From positions 46,087,038-46,151,037 of the forward strand of contig CM055097.1 in the NCBI GenBank assembly GCA_029204225.1: a stretch of DNA of 64,000 bases. The letters are read 5' to 3'. Both the position numbers and the translations under genes were made by a program. Below are positions 33,609 to 45,214 of this stretch, piece by piece. Each line of letters begins with the position of its first letter. Within the stretch, counting starts at the first letter, position 1. This DNA comes from Diphasiastrum complanatum. Taxonomy: Eukaryota; Streptophyta; Lycopodiopsida; Lycopodiales; Lycopodiaceae. A model generated the notes under the pieces. The model saw only the letters and a list, made by a program, of their open reading frames with translations. It searched no databases and was not told the DNA's origin.

Positions 33609-34960
33609 ATGGACCAACAAAACGATCCTCAAGTCATAGACGATTATCCATACGAGATCAAGTCCCCTGTAGCTGAACAAATCAGATGTCATAGGTTCTA
33701 CCGAATGAGAGCCGAACTACAAGACCAATCAACAAACCCATTCGAGGGACAAGAACCTGATAGAGCCGAGTCCTCACATGCACGACCCCATTTTTCTGGT
33801 GCTGAGCCCTCACGGGTTAGAACCAACACTAATGGAATTTCTGCTACCCACGGAGCTCATCTTGAGAGATGTACACCAAAACTAGACCTACCAAAATTCG
33901 ATAGTACTTCGGACCCTCAAAGATTTTTACAGATCTTTGAGAATGCATGTGATGTATATGGTGACACATCCCCCGATGTTATGGTCCAACTGTTTTCGAT
34001 GACCATGATTGCTAAAGCACATGATTGGTTTGTCAACCTTGATCGTGACGAAAAGACAGACTGGTCAATTTTAAAAGAGTCCTTTATCAAGCATTTTAAG
34101 CCCTTTCGCCTGGTAGAGAGCCCTTTTGTCAAATTGAGTAACATCAAAATGACAAAAGACGAACGTGTACGAGACTATATCGAACGTTTCAAACGACTCA
34201 AAAGTCAAGTACAAGAACAGCCCTCCGAACATATGCTCATCATATGGTTCTTAGTCGACCTTCCAAGATGGATTAGACGTGAGCTTAAATCCAATGATGA
34301 ATACACGAGTCTAAAGTTAGCTATGTTTGATGCCATCAAGGAAGAAGATGAAGGATCAGATGTTGATGAATCCAGGGAAAGGCATGCACCACGTGCTCCT
34401 GTCCATGAGTCAAAGCCGATTGAGAACACCCAAGATCAACTTGGAAATCCCAGTTGGAGTTGCTTAATAAGCAACATCAACTACAGATGGAGAAACTCAC
34501 CAATGAGTTTCAAGCTACCCTGAAGTCTATCCAAAGCAATATGCCTGGTCAGCAAAACCCTGCACATGTACCTTATAGACGAAAAAGAATACGGTGCCCA
34601 CACTGCCGGGCTACGCATCCTGTTGATGCTTGTCCTTCATATCGACCTATCCAATCGCATACAGTCCAGCAATATGAAGAAGACCCATCATAGTCTGGAC
34701 ATGCCTTGCCTTATCATGACTATCCATCAGAAAGTCCAGAACCACTAGCCATACAAGATGGCTATGCCATTATACAAGGGCCATTGCACACCAGATGTTT
34801 CATCTGTGGTGAAACCTGCCACTTCATGGTTGATTGTCCAGTTAAGACCCAGTACCATGCTGAGTGTCCCGACTGTATCCGAAAACACAGTTTCAAAGAC
34901 TATCCAAAGCAACCAACTAAGATCCTACCTGCTCGTCACGTTAGTTATGACTACCGATAG
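33609..34960 (+). pseudogene. Ty3/gypsy gag with zinc knuckles
   Basis: It starts at ATG 33609 (MDQQNDPQVIDDYPYEIKSP) after an A-rich leader. The capsid (Retrotrans_gag) spans about 33880-34330 with LPKFDSTSDPQRFLQIFENA, AKAHDWFVNL, WSILKESFIKHF and RVRDYIERFKRL. A frame change near 34450 leads to QLQMEKLTNEF and CPHCRATHPVDAC. After TAG at 34691 the frame from 34706 carries the CCHC knuckle CFICGETCHFMVDC. Protease and RT do not follow; homology ends near 34960. Confidence 0.85.
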
Positions 34961-36846
34961 GATCCTCATGACAACCACACGAGCACCATAGCACCCAACC
35001 GCTCAACCTGCTGCTCACTCGAGAAGTTTATAGCAAACTTTTACATTACCGCACAATTTACCAGCTCCAAAATGCCAGAAGACACTAATTTTGTCTTTCC
35101 ACATGCTGATAAGATTTCCAATGTGCCAATCCACAAAAAATCTAGGATTTGGAAATCCATATAGAGATTCGGTTCTGAATCTCTTGTTTAGAGAGGTCCT
35201 CAGGACATAGTACCTCAACCATACCTGCATCTCAAGCTATATCTTACAACATCTGCTATCAATGATGGTAGATTTAGTGTAACCAACCCTGCCTTATTTT
35301 GACAAGGGCATGTCAGAGTAAGTCACATTACTCTACAAAACAACTGAAATATTGCAACTATCAAGATACATTATCAATGTTGATGAATGCAAGTTTTGTT
35401 CGACAAGTGCTATACAGTTCTCACTCTCTGTAATAGTTGTTTATTTCCTTGTTTCTCTTCACCTTTTTTGTGTGATTGATTTTTGCATAAGGAATAGCTA
35501 CTGCACGAGAGTCTTCTATAGAGCATCTCCAGAACACATTTTCATTCATCTATCCATCTTCAGGTTCCCTTGTACAGCAGTTTAGGATTTTTGAGACATA
35601 TGAAAAATCCATGTCAACTTAGAGTTGATTCTTGCATCTCATTGCCATATTATTCTTTGAGTCAACTACAGCAAGATCGAAACAAAATTAGTTAAAATTT
35701 GTTCAAACTTTAGTCCAGTCGCATGTTCAACGAGTTTCAACTACGTGTTCCACACGCCAATCCAATCCTAAGCATGCACAGTCATCAGCAACAACATCCC
35801 CACCAACAGATTTTGGAGGGGGGAGAGAGTGGATCCGCTTGGATCCACTGAAGCAGTTACGCTGCCAGCAAGATCGACAGCCAAGGTCACAAGTCAAATA
35901 TGAAAAAGACAAGGCTAAAGAAGGCAGATGGGCAATCCAAAGAGACTCAATCAGAAGAAGTACCCCAGTCACGACAGAGATCCTTCAAAAAGGGAAACAC
36001 AAACATTGGGAAATCAGTCTCTTTCTTCAACCAACCTCTTGCTATACTTCTGCGCCCGTTGTCACCACCATCCTTCCTTCCATCTGTTTACTGTTCTTTT
36101 GAGAAATCCCAAATTTTGATAGTCTTACCAAAGCAGCTAATAGATCATTGCAAATGTCCTGTGGAGACCAACTGCCACAAAGAGAATCAAGAAAAGCCCT
36201 TTCAGCTCTTCTTCAACTGCTTTCAGACCTGTGGTTCTGAGAAATCCGAATAGAGGTTGGAAAAAGTGCAAAAAGATTTGAAACTTGTGCTATCCCCCCT
36301 CGCTGGTCTGACAGCATCTCTGTTTGTCCACAACAAGGCAAATCTAAAGTCCAAAAACACTTCTGAGTTCTGAAATTTCAGAAGCCCCCTGCTCATTGAT
36401 CTGGTAAAAATTCTCTTGCTCCAAGTTTCTGACGTTGGGGCCCAGAAACTTGTCCAAAATCTGAATTTTCAGAAGCACTGGCAGCGCTGACCTGCTCTTA
36501 TGTTTTGGCTTCAAACTTGCTGAGAACTACTAAGTTTTCCCCTAGAAATCAGAAGCAAGTCTCTGAATGTACAACAATGGAGGTGCTGGCTTCTTCCTAC
36601 TCTAATTCCATTGGAAAAACTGTAGAGAACCCTCTGAAATCTGTGAACAACAGCTGCTTTCCCAGTAAGCTACCTACACAAGGAATTTGTCTCCTTACTA
36701 CTATGATTTCTCAGTGAAAATCAGAAATTTGAAGGCTGCTCCTATAGCGATTCTCCTCCCCTAATCTAATCTGAAAAACTAAGAGATCTTTCCTATCCTC
36801 TGATAGCTTTCTCTACTGTTGCTACTAAGCTCCCAAAGATGGAGAT
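34961..36846. other. noncoding; lower part of a minus-strand gypsy leader
   Basis: No convincing gene. The portion next to 36846 is the expected leader of the minus-strand LTR/PBS that follows. Short frames (for example 35900-36253) have no motifs. Confidence 0.35.
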
Positions 36847-36859
36847 GGCTCTAATACCA
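36847..36859 (-). other. primer-binding site of an inverted gypsy LTR
   Basis: On the minus strand TGGTATTAGAGCC follows the LTR end after a single base, the normal PBS position. This marks 36861-37220 as a 5' LTR in minus orientation. Confidence 0.8.
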
Positions 36860-36860
36860 G

Positions 36861-37220
36861 TGTAATAGATCCTAGCACCACAGTAGGGCAAACACTAACT
36901 GATCCACCCAACCTTGCCTACTCCCTGATATAGAGTAAGCCCCTCCTAGCCCAGTGTGAGAACCGGTAGCATGCAACTGCCAAGTGTCGGCCACGTGTCA
37001 CTGTCGTGGCCAACTGCATGTCGAGACCCAACTGGGGGCCCTATCTTGCTATGACAGGGTCCCTAGACTGTGTTAGGCCCGCCATGGCTATGGACCATGC
37101 TAGGGCACACTACTCACATTGTCTTGCCCTGTTGGTCGTGTACGCTGGACACGACCTTGACTATGGTATCTGACCTATATGTGTTCTCTAGGGTTCGGCA
37201 CTAGTTACGAGCTCATAACA
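36861..37220 (-). repeat. gypsy (chromovirus) LTR, minus orientation
   Basis: Reverse complement of the 3' LTR at 40496-40852 over its full length with moderate divergence. It starts TGTTATGAGC (37220) and ends ATCTATTACA (36861). Flanking pentamers do not match, so it is not a simple solo LTR with its own target duplication. Confidence 0.9.
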
Positions 37221-38035
37221 ATGGGCCATTGAAAGTGTTGGATATTCTCTTTGGAGCCAAAGTCAAAGTTAGACGCACCACAGAGGAAGCAGGAATCCCT
37301 TATACTTATGTTGCTAGTCATTGTTTTGCTGGCTACTTTATAGCAAGTCTTGTGCAGCCTGGCCATACCTCTCCTCCTCATGACAAGGTTGTTGTTTATG
37401 GTGATGCAAAAGGTCTGTGTCCAGTTTTTTGACAAACAAAATCTAAACACTCGTTTGAGCAAAACAGAATCCAAACCAAAAGGCTAGTATTGTCATTCAG
37501 CTAGTTTTTTACTTACAACTTTGACATAGACATACGATCCTCCTTTAGATTGCATGAAGGTGAAGCTAACCCTTGCACCAACGTGATGTATAGTTCTATA
37601 AGTGGTTTTATAATGATGAAGCTTGTATACAACAGAAAGTTCAGTTTGCATAGGAGATTGCTTGAATCTTTTCGAAATGCTTGTGTATGTTGTGCGATAG
37701 ACTTAAGAAGAACCATTGCAAAACTTTTTTGAGAGATCCACTTTGTTCTGTTTTGAGTGCAACCATCTTTGTGGTTGAGGAGGATATTGGCACATACACC
37801 ATCAAGGCTGCAGATGATCCACGGACAGAGAATAAGACCCTTTACCTGAAGCTACCTGCTAACATTTTGAGTTCCAATGAGTTGGTGTTGTTGTGGGAGA
37901 CGAAAATTGGGAAAACTCTCGAAAAGACAACCCTTTCTAATGCACAGATATGGAAGAGCATTGAAGGTTTTTTCTCTTTCTATCCCTGGTTGTTTGATCC
38001 TCCAGTAACTGCTTATTATGATGAACAATGTCCTC
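37221..38035 (+). pseudogene. phenylcoumaran benzylic ether reductase / isoflavone reductase-like gene fragment
   Basis: NmrA-type NADPH-dependent reductase of phenylpropanoid (lignan/isoflavonoid) metabolism. Exon 1 (about 37229-37412) reads AKVKVRRTTEEAGIPYTYVA, SHCFAGYF and DKVVVYGDAKG. After an intron of about 345 bp, exon 2 (about 37760-38035) reads EEDIGTYTIKAADDPRT, NELVLLWETKIGKTLEK. These match the central and late parts of the PCBER family. The NADPH-binding N-terminus (GxTGxxG) and the C-terminus are missing, and the ends are an inverted gypsy LTR and a gypsy RT. The reductase cannot be functional. Confidence 0.85.
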
Positions 38036-38981
38036 AGACCATACTTGGGTAAGTTTGTAGTCGTATTTTTAGATGACATCCTCGTCTACAACAAAATGAG
38101 GAAGGAGCATCTAAAACACCTCAAAAGGTGTTTCGACTGCTTAGAAAGCATAAGCTTTATGCTAAACAATCCAAGTGTGAATTCTTCGTTGAAGAAGTAG
38201 CATATTTGGGCCACATTATCTCGTCAGATGGGATTAAGATGGACCCGAATAAGGTTAAAGCCATACTCAGTTGGCTGAGACCTCAGAATATTTTAGAAAT
38301 TCAGATCTTTCTTGGTTTGGCGGGATATTACAGACGATTTGTCAAGGAATATGCTCAGATAGCAGTTCCCATGACAAATCTTCTTAAGGGGAAGGGAAAG
38401 GAATTCATTTGGGAGTCCGCACAGTAGGAGAGCTTTGATGCTCTCAAAACAGCCTTAGCTACAACACCAGTTCTAAAAGTTGTCGATCCCAAACAACCAT
38501 TTGTGGTCGAAACAGATGCTAGCGACTTTGCGTAGGTGTTGTGCTAACTCAGAGTAGACGACTAGTTGCGTTCGAGAGTAAAAAACTCGAGCCAGCTCAG
38601 ACTAGGTACAGTGCCTATGAAAAGGAACTCTTTTCTATAGTCCATGCCCTTAAGACTTGGAGGCATTATTTGTATGGTGCCAACTTTGAGGTCCTGACAG
38701 ACCATGAGAGTCTCAGATACCTTTGCAATCAACCTGAGCTTAGAGGTTGGAAAGCTCATTGGGCAAAGTTGATGCAAGAGTTTGACATATCTATCAGATA
38801 TAGACGGAAAAAAATCAATATAGTAGCAGATGCCCTTAGTAGAATGCCTATGATAAACGAGCTGAGTTTTACTCAGATTCGTAATGAGTTACTCGAGTCC
38901 TTGAGAGGGAAGTTCCAGCATGATGCATTCTTCTCTACTGTCTGGAACTCAGTCCAGAGCAGACAGTTACAGACTCCATAA
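38036..38981 (+). pseudogene. chromovirus RT end and RNase H
   Basis: Homology begins at 38036 inside RT. It reads [17 protein letters not shown] with the catalytic FLDD; a frame change near 38128 gives [19 protein letters not shown], then [12 protein letters not shown]. RNase H begins with TAG at 38426 and VETDASDFA, changes frame near 38533, and continues TQSRRLVAFESKKL, YEKELFSIVHALKTWRHYL, LTDHESLRYL and VADALSRMP. The 5' two thirds of pol and gag are missing at the junction with the PCBER fragment. Confidence 0.92.
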
Positions 38982-38999
38982 CCAGTTCTCGGGGCTGGT

Positions 39000-40484
39000 G
39001 CCAGTTCAGGATGATGATGATGAGTCTAAGTATACATCGTCAGATGACGTTGAGGATTCTGAGCCTGTATTACCCAAGCAAACCCCAGTGGTTGAAGGTC
39101 AGTTGACTCAAGGATTCAAATGGAAACATATTCCATTCAGGATGATTACTTGCTCTATAGAGATAGAGTATGTGTCCCCAATTCAGAGGATTATAGGCAG
39201 CAGGTCCTATATGAATGTCATGACAATCCTAGTGCGGGATACCCAGGCATACAAAAGACCTATGAGCTTCTTCGTAGGAAATTTTTTTGGCCCAGTATAA
39301 AAAAGGACATCTACTAGTATGTAACCAGTTGCCAGAAATGTCAAGTAAACAAAGCATAGCGTTTAAAGGCAAGAGGGTTGTTGCATCCCTTAGAAATACC
39401 AGCTGGTAAATGGGAGAGTTTTTCTATGGATTTTATAGTAGGCCTGCCTAAAACCCAAAAGGGTAATGACGCTATATGGGTCACAGTTGACCGTCTGACC
39501 AAAATGGCTCATTTCATTTCGACCAAAACAACCGTTAAAGCTCCAGAGTTAGCGACGTTGTTTGTAGATGGGCTATTTAAATTGTACGGTCTACCTTTCG
39601 GCATAGTCAGCGACCGGGACAGTAAGTTTACTGGAAATTTTTGGAGGGCAGTATTCCATCATCTCCATACTAAACTTAATATGAGTACCACCGACCATCC
39701 ACAGACGGACGGTCAAACAGAGAGGGTAAATCAGGTGCTGGAGGATATGCTTCGTGCATACGTCAGCAACAAGCAAACTAATTGGGAGGAGTATCTCTCA
39801 ATATTAGAGTTTGCTTACAACAGTACCAAACATTCAGCTACGGGATACAGCCCATTTATGCTGATGTACGGTTTTCAACCACGCTCACCCACAGCTGTAG
39901 GGTTTAAACAAGAAAAAGTTAAAGTATCTAGAAGCTTTTTAGAGGATCTAAACCAGATGATAGAACATGCTAAGCGTAGCATCAGGCAGTCCCAGGATCG
40001 AGCCAGACATTATACAGATCTACACAGACGGGATGTGCAGTTCTCCACTGGTGAGAAATTCTACTTGAGAATCCCAGTCGACTCTAAAACCCTCAAATCA
40101 GGAGTGTGTGCTAAGTTATCTCCAAGGTATTGTGATCCCTTTACCATCAGTAGGAGACTAGGCAAGGTCACCTATGAACTAGAACTCCCACACAACAATA
40201 AGGTTTTTCCAGTCTTTCATGTAAGTCAGTTACGAAAAGCCTTAGCCAGATCAGAAAATCTGGTAGGAGACAGTGTTCTAGTTCTCCCATTGGATCCTCA
40301 ACAACCTCCACATAAACCAGAGGAGATTCTTGATAGTAGAGAGATGCAGACTCGTCATACTCTATACCGAGAATATCTGGTTAAGTGGAATGATCAGCCT
40401 GTTGAGAATGCCACTTGGGAAAGAGGCAGCGTCCTTCACAAGATTTTTCTAGACTTTGTCTTAGAGGACCAAGACGGTTCTTAA
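39000..40484 (+). pseudogene. chromovirus integrase with chromodomain
   Basis: The HHCC zinc domain at 39120-39360 (YECHDNPSAGYPGIQKTYEL, FFWPSIKKDIY, TAG at 39315, then CQKCQ) has a stop near 39357. The open frame 39378-40484 (368 codons) has the first catalytic Asp in FSMDFIVGLP, the second in IVSDRDSKFTGNFW and the Glu in GQTERVNQVLEDML. It continues with the GPY/F-like region LSPRYCDPFTI and a C-terminal chromodomain (EILDSREMQTRHTLYREYLV, KWNDQPVENATWE). Chromodomains target integration to heterochromatin. It ends 11 bp before the 3' LTR. Confidence 0.93.
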
Positions 40485-40495
40485 GGGCGAGGGAG
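40483..40495 (+). other. polypurine tract
   Basis: AAGGGCGAGGGAG lies immediately before the TG start of the 3' LTR, where plus-strand synthesis is primed. Confidence 0.75.
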
Positions 40496-40852
40496 TGTTA
40501 CGAGCTCGTAACCAGTGTCGAACCCTAGAGAACACAGATAGGTCAGATACCATAGTCAGGGTCATGTTCAGCGTACACGACCAAAGGGCAAGACAGTGTG
40601 AGTAGTGTGCCCTAGCACGGTCCATAGCCATGGCGGGCCTAACACAGCCTAGGGACCCTGTCAGCAAGATAGGGCCCCCAGGTGGGTCTCGACGTGCAGT
40701 CGGCCACGATAGTGACATGTGGCCGACACTTGGCAGTTGCATGCTACCAGTTCTCACACTGGGCTAGGAGGGGCTTACTCTATATCAGAGAGTAGGCAAG
40801 GTTGGGTGGATCAGTTAGTGTTTGCCCTACTGTGGTGTTAGGATCTATTACA
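40496..40852 (+). repeat. gypsy (chromovirus) 3' LTR
   Basis: 357 bp from TGTTACGAGC to ATCTATTACA. It matches the inverted LTR at 36861-37220. Relatively GC-rich (ATAGGGCCCCCAGGTGGGTC). Confidence 0.93.
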
Positions 40853-41499
40853 CCCATCTAGGGGCTGCATACTATCCGCGTCACTTCCAAAGTCAGATGA
40901 AAAAAATATCTGTATTTTCAGGCACCAAAATATAAACAGATCAGGTTCAACAGCCTTGATGATGATAATAGAGTTCCAATTTGTTCCTAATAGTGATCCA
41001 AGCCCTTGCATAACAATTCAATCAGGAAAAATGGCTACAAAAATAAGAGCAATTTGCAGAAAACCTAAAATGCAATCCAGAACAAAGCACGGTCATTCAA
41101 GAAGCTCAAGTGACAGAGCTCGATTACAACTCCTTAATAAATTGGAAAACAAGATCTGTCACAACGTTATGTCACTCAAAAATAAAACTTTAAGATTATG
41201 CTACAATAAAAGCACTGAGATGAATAATTGAATGGAGTGTGAGGGACGACGCTACATGCAGGACGGTAGCACCGTCTTCCTTCCAAGACTGGATCAGCTG
41301 GGCCTTGCTAGGATCCGAGGCTCTTGAAGGCCGAACAAGCACAAAAGTGGAATGCCCCAGAGCGATGCTAGCGTTTGTCACATGCTTGCCAATGTAACAT
41401 GTTGCACCCACACGCTGGCGCTTACTGGCACATATTGGCACATATTGGCAAGGGGCCAGCTCCAATCAGCTATTGCCATGTGGAGTCCGAGCAGGGGAC

Positions 41500-41780
41500 A
41501 AGAAATCCCTTGGCACCAGGGCGCGCACGTCCAGAAATTGCCAGACCCAGGACCAAGGAGCCCGGAACGAGGCGCCGAAGCTTCCGGGGACGACCTGGTG
41601 TCTGGCGCCAGCGCCCCGGGACCACACCCACTGGAGCGCCCTGGTGCCTGGGCGCGGAGCGTCCCGGGACCCCACTGACGCCGGGACCACACACCACTGG
41701 GCGTGGGCTGGGCACCGGGACCACACTGGGCACGAGGGGGCACCGACGACGGAACCAGGGCGTTACACGCGACCCCAGGC
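41500..41780. repeat. GC-rich block with a repeated CGGGACC motif
   Basis: CGGGACCACAC or CGGGACC recurs at about 41616, 41664, 41681 and 41717. GC content is far above the surroundings, and frames are open on both strands because A/T stop codons are rare. I do not consider them genes. 40853-41499 shows nothing else. Confidence 0.6.
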
Positions 41781-41836
41781 TCACACGCATGCTTGAAAAC
41801 TGATGGGCAATTCCACTAAATATGCAAGTAGAGAGT

Positions 41837-42360
41837 ATTTTTTGAAAAGCTTATGGGATAAATGGTCTAACGCCATGTGGGGGGGATTTAGGGAGGAGGC
41901 AAGTGCAGGGTGGGCAGTAGCAGGGCGGCACCTGGGACAGGTGTCAGGAGGCAAACTGAGTCGGGGCCAAACTCATATGTGCCAGTAAGATACGAGGGCA
42001 CCCACGATCAAAATTCTGCTCTTAGCCATGATCCCAGGCTAATCCACAAGCTCCTAGACAATTCCGAAAAGCGTTGGCAGACCATGAGACTCGTCTCAAC
42101 AACTAAATTTCCCCCGCTTGCCCAAAATTTGAGGCATGTTAGGGGTAGTGATGCCACAGTCCACTTGCCTCGTCTCTTGGGGACACAATTCGGATAACGA
42201 ACGGTGCAGTTGCCCGTCAGCCACTCCCTAAAGCACCTGCTGCTGCCTGCTTGCTGCCCATCGTTTTGCCCGTCATCCTACGCCCGCCCAAAACCTAGCC
42301 ACGCACCGATGCTAGTCACATGGTTGGGAAACTATTTGTCCCATAAGCTTTTTGAAAGAA
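41837..42360. repeat. inverted repeat pair, possible small DNA element
   Basis: 41837-41882 and the reverse complement of 42315-42360 share AAAAGCTTATGGGA(T/C)AAAT and a following CCATGTG, about 45-60 bp at roughly 75-80% identity. No target duplication was found. The interior is GC-rich and has no gene. Confidence 0.5.
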
Positions 42361-43497
42361 ATTATCTTCATGTATATAGTCAGAAACAATACACAGTCTT
42401 CTGTGTACGTATGTGGGAGAGACGTGCTCGTCAAAAATGGGTCCTGGGACCTTGGCAAGTGTGCACATGCTCGTCAAAAATTTGGGGCCCAGGCAAAATA
42501 CAGGTCCCGATTTGTTCCCGGCTCCTGAACCTCGAGGCTTTGCAAGCCCCCAGAAAATCGAGCCGCCAGTGTCCTGGTCCTGAAATCGAAAACACTCAAG
42601 AAACGGGGGTTGGGTCCTAGGACCTTGCCACTCATGCCTCGCAAAAAACAAAAAATCACAGATTACTAGCTGCCCCGGGCACCTCGAGCAGATGTCACCT
42701 TGGCACTGGCTCACCCGTTACCCTGGTCTACGTGCCAATGAGCGCCAGCGGTCCACTCGTTGCATAGGCACGGGAGTAGGAGTTACTTCCCCTCTTGTGC
42801 CAATAAGCGAGTTTGTCGGCTATCGACTGACAGTACTCCACACGTGGTGAGTTGGTGCATTGTGCTTGAGTTGTGCTATCCCACCTACTTTAGATTCTCT
42901 TTGATCCATATTAACACAAATTCCATTGAGAGATGCTTTTGATCTTTTGTTATTATTCTAGTATACCCAACTAGGTTGATTGAGTTGGTTAAAATTGACA
43001 TCCATGTTTTTGATCCCAAATTTGAATTTCTTCTTAGAAAACAAGAAGCATTATTCTAGTCTATCCAATGGGTTGGCTTAGTTAGTTACCTTGATATCTG
43101 ATTTCTTCGGTCCGATGCAAGACTTTGAAGATAAAGGAACAACAAGGCTTAAGAAGGTTGAAGTTTGAAAAAAGCTCAATAAGATGGTTGAAATGCTTAG
43201 AAAAGACAAAATTTCTTATGAGATGCACTCCTATTGGAGAAAACAGGTAGCTTGGGGCTTAGATCACATCACCCACTACATGGTATAAAACTTCTGAATT
43301 TGCAATATAATTTTATAGTTTCATTATAACTTGCTCGATAGATTCTAAATGCTTATTTTTCTAATTAATGCATGAATCTTTGATATTGTAGCACATAAGA
43401 AGGCATCATGCATCATTTTTTGCAAAAAAGAGTCTGGCAGTTTGAGTATATGGTCCTCACAAAATATGGAGAAATCACATATATATGTAGTACACAG
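42361..43497. other. noncoding sequence
   Basis: GC-rich up to about 42760, AT-rich afterwards. No gene or clear repeat. Confidence 0.45.
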
Positions 43498-43648
43498 GGA
43501 TGTCCAACAGGGTTTCGCTTTGGTCATTCTCACTTACACTAGATAAGAGAGAAACGATAAAGCACGGGTACTACATGGATGTCCAATAGGGTTTCGCTTT
43601 GGTCATTCTCGCTTACACTAGATAAGAGAGAAATTGATAAAGCACGGG
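43498..43648 (+). repeat. 79-bp tandem duplication
   Basis: GGATGTCCAACAGGGTTTCG... starts at 43498 and repeats from 43577 with only a few substitutions, ending at GATAAAGCACGGG. Confidence 0.9.
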
Positions 43649-43900
43649 CCTTGGCAGGGTCATACTTTAGTGCTAACCTAGCCTCATCTTCTTATCCTAG
43701 AACCTCATCAATAATGGGAGCCTTTGTAGCAACAATAGTACTAGCGGCTGGTAGACCAATCATGGCCGCACTAGAAGATTACTCACACGTGTGAGCCAAT
43801 GGGCACCGTACGATCCAATCAAGCTTCGACATGCGTACAATTGAGAATGTGCCACATGTCATTGCACGTGTGGGAGATGCCTCGTGTCCCTGCACACGTG

Positions 43901-44277
43901 CATTAGAGGAGTTTTGAGTTCCAAAAAGACCCTTTAAGAATTCGTGCAAGATGCCTTTTTTATTATTAGAATATTATAACACTAATACTTTTGACTTGCC
44001 ATAACTTTTTCATCGTAGCTCAAAAGTATGTCACATAACATATCGTTAGAAAGCCCTTTTGAGCACTTTCCAATGCACCAAACTCCGCTAAATTTGGACT
44101 TACCACTAAAAAAATTATGCCATTTTTAGTATGGAATCAAAATGTGGACTCAAAAAGTTACGTTACGTAGATTTCAAATTTGAGTGTTTTGATTGGTCCA
44201 TGTGTAAGAAAAATTTGAGAAAAAATATAAAAGTATCTTTACAAAGGGTCTTTTTTGGATTTAGAACTCCTCTAATG
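43901..44277. mobile_element. MITE with ~36-bp terminal inverted repeats
   Basis: CATTAGAGGAGTTTTGAGTT... (43901-43938) pairs with ...GAACTCCTCTAATG (44242-44277) with a few mismatches; both contain AAAAAGACCCTTT. The interior is noncoding, with ATAACTTTTTCATCGTAGCT and TATCGTTAGAAAGCCC. The target duplication is unclear, so the superfamily is not assigned. Confidence 0.75.
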
Positions 44278-44559
44278 TGAATGTCACTGTGATCATTACC
44301 TATGTCGATCACTATATAAGCAAGGATTCACCTCATTTTTCAGTTTCACTACTTGCTCTCTCTCACTCCCTTGTTATCTTGCGCTCTCATAACTGCATAT
44401 CACCACCACGCTCTTTGGTCTATTGCCAAAGTCGTACTATACTGGCGCGTTGTAGCGATACACTAGTAATTGCGTATCGCCACCATGCGCCATAGCCAAT
44501 TCCCTTGTTCCTCTCAATGCCATCCCGTGCGTCGTAGCGATATGGGCCTCTGTCATGGC

Positions 44560-45214
44560 TTGTACCAAGCAAATTGCATGGTTGTCAACCTTTGTCCCTC
44601 CTCCTCGTCCTCCTAAAAGAAGGATAGTAGGAACTAGTAGGGGAGTAGTTTGTCCCCAGAGACCATGGCTTAGGGACATTAGGAGATTGTAGAGGACTAC
44701 CCACCTGCTTATTCCACGTGCTCCCTTCTACATGGTTGCAAGGCAAGTGACAATGTCACTCTCACATGATGTCCGCGGGAACATCATAGCCTTGGAAGCC
44801 CTCCATACAACCTCTGAGGATTTCCAAGTAAAACTTTTTGAGGACTCAACCCTCTGCACGTTGCATGCCAAGATAGTTACGCTTATGTTGTCGGGCATGC
44901 ACCTTGTCATGAGGCTCAAGAATATATACGACCAAGTTTTCAAGAGTGGTTTTACCACTAGGCCACCGCCGGCAAAGAGAGGGCCCGTGCTTGTTAGAAA
45001 AAGGAGAAAACATGCCAAACCTTCCAGGCCTAGAGAAAGAGTTATTATCAGTGCAAGCCAATCACATTTTCTAGGCCCCTCCTCCTATCTCTCATGTGGC
45101 TGGACCATCAGTCCATGTCCAACGTTCCTCTCCACCCACCACCCCTAAAGACTCCTCCAGCAGCAGCTCCTCGGTTCCGTCGATTCCCACTCCTAGTGGG
45201 GACGACATGAAATC
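44560..45214 (+). pseudogene. possible N-terminal part of the plus-strand Ulp1-like gene
   Basis: An open, coding-like region precedes the peptidase exons: VPPPRPPKRRIVGTSRGVV, LRDIRRL then a stop. 44732-45070 follows, ending in a basic stretch (GPVLVRKRRKHAKPSRPRER). After a frame change near 45075 come VAGPSVHVQRSSPPTTPKDS, a Ser run, and IPTPSGDDM. I recognise no domain. The proline/basic/serine content suggests a disordered nuclear region. Confidence 0.35.

Noticed and set aside
41352-41803. Overlapping long frames on both strands in the GC-rich block
   Set aside because: They are open because stop codons are rare at high GC. There are no motifs, and all frames are open at once.
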